A stretch of DNA of 64,000 bases from positions 4,179,556 through 4,243,555 of the forward strand of contig NC_087062.1 in NCBI RefSeq assembly GCF_963678635.1, read 5' to 3'. The translations under genes and the position numbers were made by a program. Position 1 is the first letter of the stretch; every line of letters starts with the position of its first letter. Shown here piece by piece: positions 42,633 to 51,949 of this stretch. This DNA comes from Symsagittifera roscoffensis (lineage: Eukaryota > Xenacoelomorpha > Acoela > Convolutidae). The notes under the pieces are model-generated. The model worked only from the letters and a program-made list of their open reading frames with translations. It was not told the origin of the DNA and searched no databases.

Positions 42633-44813
42633 ATGAGGCGGAGCAGGGTACCGGTAGCTGAAAAAAGACCTACCGAAGCAAAGTATAATTCGTCGCTACG
42701 CAAAACAACATCAATGGGCCCAAAGATAACAAAGAAGAACTTTTCAGTTAACATGGTCAGCACAAGGAGTACAACGGAGAGAGCAAGAGAGGGCATGGAA
42801 GGGGAACGAGTAGAACCCACCATCGAGATTGATCTAGAGACACCTGATCAAAGTGTTGATGAAACAAGGAAAATAGCGACGGAGTCAACTCCAATGCCCA
42901 ATGCAGAAGAACCAAACTCGAAACCCATAGAATTCTCACCAATAGACAACGTGGAAGATGCAATAGGCAACACCGAAGAAACGGTGAAAGAAGACTCTCA
43001 AGTAAAAAAGACATCTTTTACAGAAAGGTTGGCGATGATGGTCGGAATAAAAACGAAAGAGAACGTGACTGAAGAACCGAAAGCTGAAAGAGCACGAACA
43101 TTTGGAACAGTAAGCACGAAGACGACAGAAGCCAATCCGAGAGAGGAACAAACTAGAGCAGAAGCGACGGCCGAAGAAAGACCGACGGCTGACCATGAAG
43201 AGGCTACTCTTGAGCTAGGTGACTTGATGGCGAAACTGAATCAGATCGACAAAAAGCTGAAGCACAGCGAAGAGGACAGAGAAGTGATAAGAAAAGAATT
43301 AAGATACAACAAAAACGAGTATCTGGATAGTTATTTTAACCTGGCCAAGGCAACAGAAGAGAGACTCAAGGAGATGTCAGATAATGTAGAAACTACCAAT
43401 GAAGAACGAGATAAGAACATCAAAAAAGATTTGCAACAGTTAAAAAACCGATATGATGATGTCAGCAGCCAATTAGGTAGCCTGGAAAAGAGAATGGACA
43501 CAATGAGCAAAAATCAGGCCGAGAGTTTGTGTGCAATACAGGCGAAATTGGATGCAATCTTGAGTAATTCTACCTCACAAGAAAGACCGGCAGCGGATCG
43601 CACGCAAGGCACCAGAGTTGACTTTGTGGAACCACAAAGGAACAAACGGCAATCGACACCGTTGCCGTTAACCCGGGATACGGTGGGCATAGCACCAACA
43701 GCTGCTAAAACAATCATGAAGAATGGAATGTCAAGTACAACGACTGGTCCGGGGGACTCAACAGCTAACAGCAACGCAGGTCCGGATGCTATGACATGGG
43801 CAAACACTTGGGAGATGATGAACAGGACTCTAGAGGCCTTCGCCACGAGGAACACTAACTCGAGCGATAGGAGAGATGGGAAATCAAGAAAAACATTCAA
43901 GAAGCCAAAAGAATTCAAAGACGACTCAGATGGATGCATTGACACATGGGTGGAAGTGATGAGATTACATCTAGAGCAAGACAACTTGAACGATGAAAGA
44001 CAAGCATGCACAGCCATACTCAGCAATTTAGAAGGCACAGCATTAAAATGCGTGGTTGCGAAGAAAGAAGAAGAACGCGATACCGCGGAAAAGATCTTCG
44101 AGATATTGCTGAATCGATTCGGGTCAGGCATGAAGGGTCACCAAGCGATGATGCGATTTGAAAAGAGAAGGCAGAGGGACGACGAGTCAATAGATTGGTT
44201 CCTAGATGATCTCGAGAGCTTGAGAAGAAGGAGTGACCCAGAGGAGTCGACTAACAGAAGAAACTTTAGCATTGCCTCGAAGTTCATTGATGGGGTAAAA
44301 AGTGACGACTTAAGGACAATGTTAGCAACATACTACACATTGTCGAAAGACAGCGCACCAACCCCAGAAGAAATGAGACAGAAATCAAGGGAATACATGC
44401 TGATGAAACCCAAGAAATACTCGTATTCAGAAAACAGGAACACGCAAGGGGGAAGTCAACCGCAGAGGTCGTCATGGTACAAACCTAGAGATGACATGGA
44501 CAAGCGCAGATCATGCGCGAACTGCGGGTCGGCGGATCACCACGTGGCTGACTGCACAACATACAAACAAGGCATGAAGAGTCTAGGATATGCACCAGAT
44601 GAGGAGGACATGAGCCAGATGGAGGAACACGAGTACTATAGTGGCATAATCATCAAGATAGGCGCAAGATGCTTCTTCTGTAACCAGGAGGGGCACTTCC
44701 GAATGGATTGTCCCTTGTTCTGGGAAGCGGTCAAGGACCAGAGTCACCCTAAACATAAGTTGGCATTAGCGGCGGTGCAGAATCAGCGGAACAGGCAAAA
44801 CGAATTTGAATAG
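42633..44813 (+). CDS. gag: Gag polyprotein with two CCHC zinc knuckles
   Basis: 726 residues from ATG 42633 to TAG 44811-44813. The N-terminal 190 residues are Thr/Glu-rich and low complexity. About residues 195-310 are a predicted coiled coil. About 420-570 resemble the retrotransposon Gag (capsid) domain, with a DTWVEVMRLHLE start and RFEKRRQRDDESIDWFLDDL near its end. Two zinc knuckles of the form C-x2-C-x4-H-x4-C lie near residues 628 (CANCGSADHHVADC) and 680 (CFFCNQEGHFRMDC), the nucleocapsid RNA-binding signature. The stop is in frame with pol and there is no other stop between them, so pol is probably made by readthrough. Confidence 0.93.
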   Translation: MRRSRVPVAEKRPTEAKYNSSLRKTTSMGPKITKKNFSVNMVSTRSTTERAREGMEGERVEPTIEIDLETPDQSVDETRKIATESTPMPNAEEPNSKPIEFSPIDNVEDAIGNTEETVKEDSQVKKTSFTERLAMMVGIKTKENVTEEPKAERARTFGTVSTKTTEANPREEQTRAEATAEERPTADHEEATLELGDLMAKLNQIDKKLKHSEEDREVIRKELRYNKNEYLDSYFNLAKATEERLKEMSDNVETTNEERDKNIKKDLQQLKNRYDDVSSQLGSLEKRMDTMSKNQAESLCAIQAKLDAILSNSTSQERPAADRTQGTRVDFVEPQRNKRQSTPLPLTRDTVGIAPTAAKTIMKNGMSSTTTGPGDSTANSNAGPDAMTWANTWEMMNRTLEAFATRNTNSSDRRDGKSRKTFKKPKEFKDDSDGCIDTWVEVMRLHLEQDNLNDERQACTAILSNLEGTALKCVVAKKEEERDTAEKIFEILLNRFGSGMKGHQAMMRFEKRRQRDDESIDWFLDDLESLRRRSDPEESTNRRNFSIASKFIDGVKSDDLRTMLATYYTLSKDSAPTPEEMRQKSREYMLMKPKKYSYSENRNTQGGSQPQRSSWYKPRDDMDKRRSCANCGSADHHVADCTTYKQGMKSLGYAPDEEDMSQMEEHEYYSGIIIKIGARCFFCNQEGHFRMDCPLFWEAVKDQSHPKHKLALAAVQNQRNRQNEFE
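44811..44813 (+). other. In-frame UAG between gag and pol (readthrough candidate)
   Basis: Gag (starting at 42633) and pol share a frame. After TAG the frame is open to 50838. Context is GAA-TAG-AGG-AAC-TTA. The next in-frame ATG is only near 45105, which supports readthrough rather than a separate start. Confidence 0.65.
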
Positions 44814-47800
44814 AGGAACTTAGGAGCACCAAGCACGGAATTGCCGACGAAGACAGTGAAAGCTGTATCACATGTTAATGATGCCATAGAATCCTCGGCA
44901 GGGAACTCTCTAGAGATAAATTATGAGAAAGCGGCGACGGAAGCAATTGCCAAAGTGAAACAGGATCTGGCTGCGAAAGAAATAGAGCAACGACTAAAGC
45001 TGGAGATAGAAAGACAGAATTTTAACGAAGCATTAACTGGATCGAAACAAATACCAGAGGCTGTACCAGGCTCAACAAAGACCGGGAATTGCAATACTGT
45101 GAAAATGGTGACAGGTAAACCTTTTGGCATATCGAAAATCGGGGCAAGGATAATGTCGATAATCACAGTGGGCGGCCACGAGGTAACCAGAAACTTGAGC
45201 GAGCCGAGCGACCAGACGATAATGCACATTGACGTGTATGCAGACTATTTGAGTGGTATAAGCCCACAAACGACTTCTAGAGCACTGAGAGCACTACTCA
45301 TGAGAGGGGGCAGCAAGTCGGTACGTGTTGATAGCAGATATACTGAAGCTTACGGTCCACACGAGGTGATGCTAAATATAGATGGGATTAACATCTATAC
45401 CAAGACGATGATAACATGTGACGAAGACCTAATTGGACAAATCTACGTAGGGAAAGAAGAATTGAAAGTGAGATCGATTGGACACTGCGCCATGCTTGAG
45501 GAAGATGCAATGCACATCGGGACGGAGGCAGATGTGACAGGGCACGTGCTGGATATAAGTGGCAAAAAGACTCAGTTGCGTGGGTTGCTTGACACGGGAG
45601 CAGTCTTGAGCGTTATACCAATCGAAACTTGGGAGAAGATGGGCTTTGACAAAGGTGACTTGATAGACTCGAGAATACGGCTGTCAGCTGCAAACAAAGG
45701 GGCCCTACGGGTGCTGGGCAGGACGCCGATAATAGCCCTCAATTTGGGGGAACGTAACCTGTGGATGAGCTTTATCGTGGTAGAAAACCTAGATGAATCT
45801 GACCAATTCATTTTGGGCAGAGACTTCATCAGGAATTTCGACGTAACAATTGATTTAAATTACGCAATGTTCAGGATACGGAATCCGGATAGGAGGTACG
45901 CAATCAAACCGGTAAATTTAATAATGGCAAATGAAAACAAAGCACCGGTATTCTTGAGTAGGAGGGTGAGGCTAAAAGCTAATGAAGCGGCAATTGTAAG
46001 TTTGAGGATGAAAAATTACAATGAACTAAGTGACAACAAGCAAGTATGCATAGTTCCGAATCCTAACAGTCAAAGTGCTGCTGTTTTAGGAAGATCATTT
46101 TCGATAACGAAGAGCGGCCTCTGCGTCAGTGTCTTGTTGAATACCCTTGATATACCGATCACGATACAGAGAGGGAGGAAACTGCGATATGCTTTACCGG
46201 TTAAAACTCGATATGAAACAATTGAGAACTCAAAACAAAATGAAGTTGTTGATTGTCCCAATCACAGGGACAAAATTTGTATCTTGAGACGATTGCAGAA
46301 AATAAAAGATTCTTCAGGTCTTATTAAATCACTTAAGTCAGAAACGGATGATGGTCTTTCGAGCTGTTCGAACTTTCCAGAGCGACCCACACTAGATGAA
46401 ATGCAAAATGAGAAACCGGTCCTGCCGGAGATTGAACATTTGAGGGGCAAACTGAAAGATGAACAGCTCGAAGCCATCAAGGACGTACTAGAGCGGAACG
46501 AGGAAGTTTTTTCGAGGCATAAGGCGGATATCGGGTGTTGTAATTTCGTTGAGCATGAAATAGAACTTGAGGAAAACGCGGTACCACACAGGGAGGGGGC
46601 GAGGCGCATGACCCCACACAAATCGGACGCGTGTAGAAAAGAGATCGAGACGTTACTAGAGTATGACATGATAGAACCATCCAAGTCACCGTGGGCGTGT
46701 GGAGTAGTGATGGCCAAAAAGAAAGGCGACCAGTTGAGGTTTTGTTGTGACTTTCGATACCTGAACTCCGTCACGGTGAAGGATGCCTATCCCATACCTA
46801 GGATTGATGAGAGCCTCTCGAAGTTAGGTGATGCAAAATTTTTTACGACTCTTGATTTAGGCTCGGCCTTTTGGCAAGTACCACTAAGGAAGCAGGACAG
46901 GGACAAGACAGGGTTTGCCTGCGAGTTGGGTCTGTTTCAATGGAAACGGATGCCGTTTGGACTTTGCAATGCCACAGCCACGTTTCAGCGGTTGATGGCA
47001 CACGCGCTGATAGGCGTAACGAAGAAGTATGGCAACCTGGTAATGTGCTACGTGGATGACGTGGTAATAGCGACGCCAACACTGGAAGACCACATTGAGA
47101 GACTAGACGAAGTGTTTGCATGCATGAAGAGGTCGGGGCTAAAGTGTAAACCATCAAAGTGCGAGATACTCAAGGACTCAATAAAATACTTGGGCAGGAT
47201 GGTAGACAAGCACGGCATCAGACCTGATACGGACGCCGTGGAAGCAGTCCTGACCTGGAAATCACCGAAGACAGAGCACCAGTTGATGAGCTTCCTGGGT
47301 TTCGCTAACTATTATAGAGAGTTCATCAAAGGCTATGCAGACAAGGTATACCCGATGCAACAATTAATGAGACACAAGGGCAAGAAGTTCACGTGGAACA
47401 ACGCAGCAGAAGAGTCATTCCAGAGGATAAAGAAAGAGCTATGTGAGGCACCAGTACTGGGTATGCCGACTGAGAAAGGGATGTACGTGCTGGACACGGA
47501 TGCGTCGGTGGTCGCGATTTCTGGGATTCTCCACCAAGAACAAGAATGGAATGGGAAGACAGTCTTGAGACCAATAGCGTACGGGAGCAAAGTCCTGAGT
47601 GACACGGAAATGAAGTACGGAGCACCGAAAGCTGAGATGTTCGCGGTGGTTACCTTTGTCGAGAAATACAGGGCATACCTGGGCAGTGAGCCATTCAAGT
47701 TGCGAGTCGACAACAGAGCACTGAGCTGGCTGAAAACGTACTCAATGGACCAAAGTTACATTGGGAGGTGGATAGTTCGCCTGGACGGATACAACATGAT

Positions 47801-50800
47801 AATTGAGCATAGAACGCGAGATAAACATCAGAATGCCGACAGCTTGAGTAAGAAGACGGAGTTCTATGAGAGACAAGAGCAAAGAGAAGCAGACAGACCT
47901 GAAATCAAAGATGGCTTCTCATTCATGGACAAGGAAACGTACGACAGTCTTCCACTCACGAGATGGCTGGAAAAGTCAGGCAAACCGATAGAAGATCATC
48001 CTGAATTGCCTAAAGAGCCTCCAGAGAAGACCATCTTGAGGAAGAGCAAGAGGATTCCGATTGAGATTATACTCAAGTCGAAGATCGTGAGGGAGACGCT
48101 CAAGGCAAAAGGCTATGATCTTAACCAGGTGGAAGCAGGAACTGCACAGATAGATGATGACTTAATGAGGTTGCTCGAGAAACTATCAGATGATAAGCCA
48201 GTGATCCAGGAGAAGGGTACAGAGAAACCGGAATTCACTATACTTCGGAGAAAAGAGACAGTGAACGATACTGACTCATCAAGAGGAAGCGTCACTGACA
48301 GCAAAGATGTCGTGCGGTCACTAGTTGACAAAATCCCCGAAGACATTCTGGAGCAGACCAGGGTTAGGAAAAAGAAAGTGACGTTCAAGGAAGATACTGA
48401 ACACCTGGGACTAGGTCAAGAGTCCGGGGAGTGTTCCAGGTTCACGGAAGAAGGAACCGGAGAAGGAAAATTGTCCGGGGAGCGTGAAGGATGGGATGAA
48501 GACTCGGATGAGAGCAGCGAAAACCAGGACAGTCTGTGCATGATACTGGCGGAAAAGAAGACAAGGCACCACGACAGGGAGTTACCGACGGATCCATCTT
48601 CAGGAACATACAACATGGACATACAGGAGATGCGAGGTGGTGAGGAACTTGAGAAAATTGCGGTCGCAAGGAAACCATTCAGGGAACTATCATGCAACTC
48701 AAACATCAGAACGAATCTGGTGCCAGAAGATGATATGAAAATCGTGAAAAGGATGATATGCGTGAAACTGAGTGATGACATCCACAACCCTGGTGAGATG
48801 AATGGACAGATCATGGCGCTAAAGGAGCATGTCAAGGCAAGATATAGGCTGTCAGACCTAATAAGAGCCCAGAAGAATGACAAAATGACAAGTAACCTCT
48901 CCAAATGGATCCAGTCGGGGGTCAAGGAGAAGGGGGAACTTGAGGAAGACAGCTACAAGATCTTGAGCCAGTTCTACAAAGAAAAGAAAGACTTACTTTA
49001 TCACACAGCTGATGGAGTGGTAGCGTGCAAGAGGAGAGATGAGGAAAAGATATTACACAAACACAACCTCATCATACTACCACAATTGTACCAGACAGAG
49101 GTGCTTTTCAGATCACACGACCAGATGGGTCACCAGGGGATAGACAAAGTACAACAAAGGATACTTCACAGATTTGATTGGCCAGGAATGAGAAAAGCTT
49201 GCGAGAGATGGGTGAATGCCTGCCTGGCATGTCTCCAGGTAAAAGACCCAAGGAAGATGAAGTTTCCCCTCAAGTCCGTTGAGAGCTCGGAGTTCAATGA
49301 AGTGGTGCAGATAGACCATCAAAAAATCTGCATGACAGAGTCGGGATACAACCAGATACTGGTTATAATAGATCACTTCACAAAGTTGGCGGAAGCGGTT
49401 CCGTGCCAGACAGCCTCGGCCGAAGAGACATGTGATCATCTGATAACGCATTGGATATCGCGGTATGGTTGTCCAATGACTTTCCAGTCGGACAACGGCA
49501 AAGCTTTTGTGGGGGACTTGACAAAAGAATTGATGAAGAGATCGCACATTGCTCAAGCACACTCGACGACCTATCACCCGCAGACCAATGGGTTGGTAGA
49601 GAGACAAAACAGGACACTGGTCAACATGTTAAGGGTGTACTGCTCAAGATACATGACGGACTGGGACAAATACCTGCCACAGGTAGTAGGAGCCTACAAC
49701 AGTACACAGCACTCAACTACGGGCATCAGTCCTTTCATGATGTTGACGGGCAGGGAGAGAGCAATGCCTCTGACATTCTTTTACCCGGAATACGAGGGGA
49801 AAAGGACGTCGCCTCAGGCATACGTGAAAGAAGCGATCAAAAGACAACAGGAGTTGAACGAGCTATGCAGGAGGAACACGGCGCAAGCGCAAATGAGGCA
49901 ACGCAGTAAATACGACGAAAAAATATTAAGAGCAAAGCCATATGAAGTGGGCCAATACGTGTGGGTCTTCCAAAATGTAATACCGCCCAAGGGAACAAAG
50001 AAACTACTCAAGAAGTGGAGGGGACCATTCATGATAACGGAGGTTCATCAACAAGGACGGTTCTATCGCTTGAGTACTGGGCGAGCGGCACATTATGAGA
50101 ATCTGAAGCCTCACGTCCCGTCCCCAGAGGATTGGTGCATACCGAAGGACATGGAGGGTCTTGAGTACCTGGTGGTAGAGCCAGCGTGTGAAGTGAATGA
50201 GAAAGGTACTCGAGAGAAAAATGATGGTAATGAGAACTTGAGTTTGGACGACAATGAAAAGATAGGAGTGGGGTCTGATGCAGGATCATTTGTAGAAGAA
50301 GACTGGAACGACCCGGAGCAAGACGAGGTGCCGAAGTGGATGGAGCCGGATCGACCAACACCACCAGAAACCAGGACTGGCAATCGTAAACGCACCGGCA
50401 TGAGGTACAACAGGTACGGGGATGACTTCTTGATCGATAAGATACAGCCAGACAATTTGGGCGAGGAATTACTGAAGGCAGGCGAACTGGAAGCCGGAGA
50501 GGAATGGCAGGTCATTGACGATGGTGGTCATTATCCGCAGGATGATTACTCGACGCCAGAAGTAGAAACGGATCTCGAACAGAGTGAGATAGAGAGGAGG
50601 GAGAACACGAACTTGAGGATTCTAGAGTGGATGCGTGATGTCAAAGACGATAGCCGCGAAGGACAAAGCATTCAGCAAGTCGATGTATCAGCAGCAAATT
50701 ACATGAAGACAGAGGACCCTCTTTTCGGATGGACGGCAACAGACAGGCCACTGGACATTCCTCAGGACAATTCAGACCCGACAACATCGACGGGGACGTC

Positions 50801-50840
50801 GATAAATATTTTTGTCCGGGGAGTGGGGGTAGGACTTTGA
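44814..50840 (+). CDS. pol: Pol polyprotein (protease, RT, RNase H, integrase)
   Basis: Open for about 2008 residues after the gag UAG. Residue numbers below count from 44841. The aspartic protease has LLDTGAV at 249-255 and a later FILGRDFI. RT spans about 590-770, with TTLDLGSAFWQV, WKRMPFGLCNATATFQRLM and the catalytic YVDD at 737-740. RNase H spans about 885-1010 (DTDAS, AEMFAV, KHQNADSLSKK). An acidic insert lies at about 1010-1360. Integrase has an HHCC zinc site from about 1420 (HDQMGHQG, then CLAC), the DDE core (Asp near 1491, SDNGK near 1549, Glu in VERQNRT near 1586) and a GPF module near 1727 (KKWRGPFMI). A 200-residue acidic tail follows. No catalytic residue is missing. Order and GPF module identify Ty3/gypsy. 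Confidence 0.95.
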   Translation, partial: RNLGAPSTELPTKTVKAVSHVNDAIESSAGNSLEINYEKAATEAIAKVKQDLAAKEIEQRLKLEIERQNFNEALTGSKQIPEAVPGSTKTGNCNTVKMVTGKPFGISKIGARIMSIITVGGHEVTRNLSEPSDQTIMHIDVYADYLSGISPQTTSRALRALLMRGGSKSVRVDSRYTEAYGPHEVMLNIDGINIYTKTMITCDEDLIGQIYVGKEELKVRSIGHCAMLEEDAMHIGTEADVTGHVLDISGKKTQLRGLLDTGAVLSVIPIETWEKMGFDKGDLIDSRIRLSAANKGALRVLGRTPIIALNLGERNLWMSFIVVENLDESDQFILGRDFIRNFDVTIDLNYAMFRIRNPDRRYAIKPVNLIMANENKAPVFLSRRVRLKANEAAIVSLRMKNYNELSDNKQVCIVPNPNSQSAAVLGRSFSITKSGLCVSVLLNTLDIPITIQRGRKLRYALPVKTRYETIENSKQNEVVDCPNHRDKICILRRLQKIKDSSGLIKSLKSETDDGLSSCSNFPERPTLDEMQNEKPVLPEIEHLRGKLKDEQLEAIKDVLERNEEVFSRHKADIGCCNFVEHEIELEENAVPHREGARRMTPHKSDACRKEIETLLEYDMIEPSKSPWACGVVMAKKKGDQLRFCCDFRYLNSVTVKDAYPIPRIDESLSKLGDAKFFTTLDLGSAFWQVPLRKQDRDKTGFACELGLFQWKRMPFGLCNATATFQRLMAHALIGVTKKYGNLVMCYVDDVVIATPTLEDHIERLDEVFACMKRSGLKCKPSKCEILKDSIKYLGRMVDKHGIRPDTDAVEAVLTWKSPKTEHQLMSFLGFANYYREFIKGYADKVYPMQQLMRHKGKKFTWNNAAEESFQRIKKELCEAPVLGMPTEKGMYVLDTDASVVAISGILHQEQEWNGKTVLRPIAYGSKVLSDTEMKYGAPKAEMFAVVTFVEKYRAYLGSEPFKLRVDNRALSWLKTYSMDQSYIGRWIVRLDGYNMIIEHRTRDKHQNADSLSKKTEFYERQEQREADRPEIKDGFSFMDKETYDSLPLTRWLEKSGKPIEDHPELPKEPPEKTILRKSKRIPIEIILKSKIVRETLKAKGYDLNQVEAGTAQIDDDLMRLLEKLSDDKPVIQEKGTEKPEFTILRRKETVNDTDSSRGSVTDSKDVVRSLVDKIPEDILEQTRVRKKKVTFKEDTEHLGLGQESGECSRFTEEGTGEGKLSGEREGWDEDSDESSENQDSLCMILAEKKTRHHDRELPTDPSSGTYNMDIQEMRGGEELEKIAVARKPFRELSCNSNIRTNLVPEDDMKIVKRMICVKLSDDIHNPGEMNGQIMALKEHVKARYRLSDLIRAQKNDKMTSNLSKWIQSGVKEKGELEEDSYKILSQFYKEKKDLLYHTADGVVACKRRDEEKILHKHNLIILPQLYQTEVLFRSHDQMGHQGIDKVQQRILHRFDWPGMRKACERWVNACLACLQVKDPRKMKFPLKSVESSEFNEVVQIDHQKICMTESGYNQILVIIDHFTKLAEAVPCQTASAEETCDHLITHWISRYGCPMTFQSDNGKAFVGDLTKELMKRSHIAQAHSTTYHPQTNGLVERQNRTLVNMLRVYCSRYMTDWDKYLPQVVGAYNSTQHSTTGISPFMMLTGRERAMPLTFFYPEYEGKRTSPQAYVKEAIKRQQELNELCRRNTAQAQMRQRSKYDEKILRAKPYEVGQYVWVFQNVIPPKGTKKLLKKWRGPFMITEVHQQGRFYRLSTGRAAHYENLKPHVPSPEDWCIPKDMEGLEYLVVEPACEVNEKGTREKNDGNENLSLDDNEKIGVGSDAGSFVEEDWNDPEQDEVPKWMEPDRPTPPETRTGNRKRTGMRYNRYGDDFLIDKIQPDNLGEELLKAGELEAGEEWQVIDDGGHYPQDDYSTPEVETDLEQSEIERRENTNLRILEWMRDVKDDSREGQSIQQVDVSAANYMKTEDPLFGWTATDRPLDIPQDNSDPTTSTGTSINIFVRGVGVGL

Positions 50841-51430
50841 CCCACACCGAAAATTTGATGATAAAGAAGCTCAAGGAAGTGAGAGAAACGAGCGAATTGG
50901 AACTGGAGGAAGAAGAGCCAGAGCCTACTATAGGTCGGAATTTCAAAACGAAATTCGAAATACCCAATGAATACTCGGAGAACATCATGATAACAGATAG
51001 CGACTTCATCCTGTCAAACAGGACCAAAGCGATCTGCATCACGGCGGACATGAGTTTCAAATCAAGATTGGAAGCTGACTTCAAAAGAGAGTACCAGAAT
51101 GTAGAGTTTCTGTTCAGACAGAGACCAGGACTGGGAGGGATGGCAGCGCTTCCACCGTCAGTGGCACAAGTCCCGGGCAAATATCTGTGCTTCCTAGTAA
51201 CGAGGGTCAATGACAGGAACACAATCGATCCCGAACACGTGATATTGGCACTAACAAGATTACGAGACTTCATGATTGAAAGAGGGATAACAGAAGTCTC
51301 AATGCCGGTGTATGACCCAAACAGGGGCAAACTGAGCCCGAGGGAATTGTACGCTATCCTACATGTGGTCTTTGCAGAAACTGAGATAATGGTGTATCTT
51401 CATAAGAAGTACTACTTGAGCATCGCCTGA
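50654..51430 (+). CDS. Macrodomain-like accessory ORF (TARG1/OARD1-like)
   Basis: First ATG at 50729 gives 233 residues; the frame is open from 50654 and overlaps the end of pol by 187 bases in the -1 frame. Residues of about 95-233 follow the TARG1/OARD1 macrodomain in order: AICITADMSF (first strand and Asp loop), an FKREYQNVEFLFRQ helix, KYLCFLVTR, a helix with LTRLRDFMIERGITEVSMP, and ELYAILHVVFAETEIMVYLH. In active macrodomains these loops bind ADP-ribose. Here the Gly of the first loop is lost (SFKSRLEA) and GCGLD of the second is replaced by YDPNRGKLS, so hydrolase activity is doubtful. Viral macrodomains counter host ADP-ribosylation; a like role is inference. The call rests on motif order alone. 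Confidence 0.6.
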   Translation, partial: PRRTKHSASRCISSKLHEDRGPSFRMDGNRQATGHSSGQFRPDNIDGDVDKYFCPGSGGRTLTHTENLMIKKLKEVRETSELELEEEEPEPTIGRNFKTKFEIPNEYSENIMITDSDFILSNRTKAICITADMSFKSRLEADFKREYQNVEFLFRQRPGLGGMAALPPSVAQVPGKYLCFLVTRVNDRNTIDPEHVILALTRLRDFMIERGITEVSMPVYDPNRGKLSPRELYAILHVVFAETEIMVYLHKKYYLSIA

Positions 51431-51949
51431 GTCGGGTACATGGAGGTATCGAGTCGGGTGTGAGGGAGGAGTCTTGAGTTAGGTACTGGGGTGCGGCGCA
51501 GGTAAAGGGATCTTAAGATATGATTGGCATGACAATTAAATTTTAAAACGAGTTAACGGTGCTAAAACATAAAATGAATCTGCATGCTTTTAAGGGAATT
51601 CCAATTGAATTGTTTTAAGTGATATGAAAATGATAAGATTTTAACCATACTGGTAAAAGGGGGGTCTCTAGGTTAGGAACATGACATGTCAAGTTTCAAT
51701 ATGCTTTCTGTTTTCAGATCAAGTTTGAAAAACAAAGTTGAAAATCCAACTATACTCAAGCGAGAAACAGAGAGAGAAACCTTGATTGAACTCGCGATAA
51801 TCGGCACTTACGGCAAGTATTTGCAAGGGAACATTTCGAGAGAATTCTTGAGTTGGGTAATACTTGAGTCGGTAAGGTAATTCTTGAGCTGGTAAGGTAA
51901 TTCTTGAGCTGGTTAACACATACCTGTATACATCCCGAAGTCACGAAGA
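51431..51949 (+). other. Spacer between macrodomain-like ORF and ORF3
   Basis: 519 bases without a gene. Two copies of gagctggtaaggtaattctt-type sequence and several cttgagt/cttgagc motifs occur at about 51846-51912, just before the ORF3 ATG. No clear splice acceptor or promoter is recognised. Confidence 0.6.

Noticed and set aside
50640-50840. Canonical -1 frameshift heptamer between pol and the macrodomain ORF
   Set aside because: I checked the codons of pol across the overlap. The closest candidates (A-AAT-TAC, T-ATT-TTT) do not fit X-XXY-YYZ.
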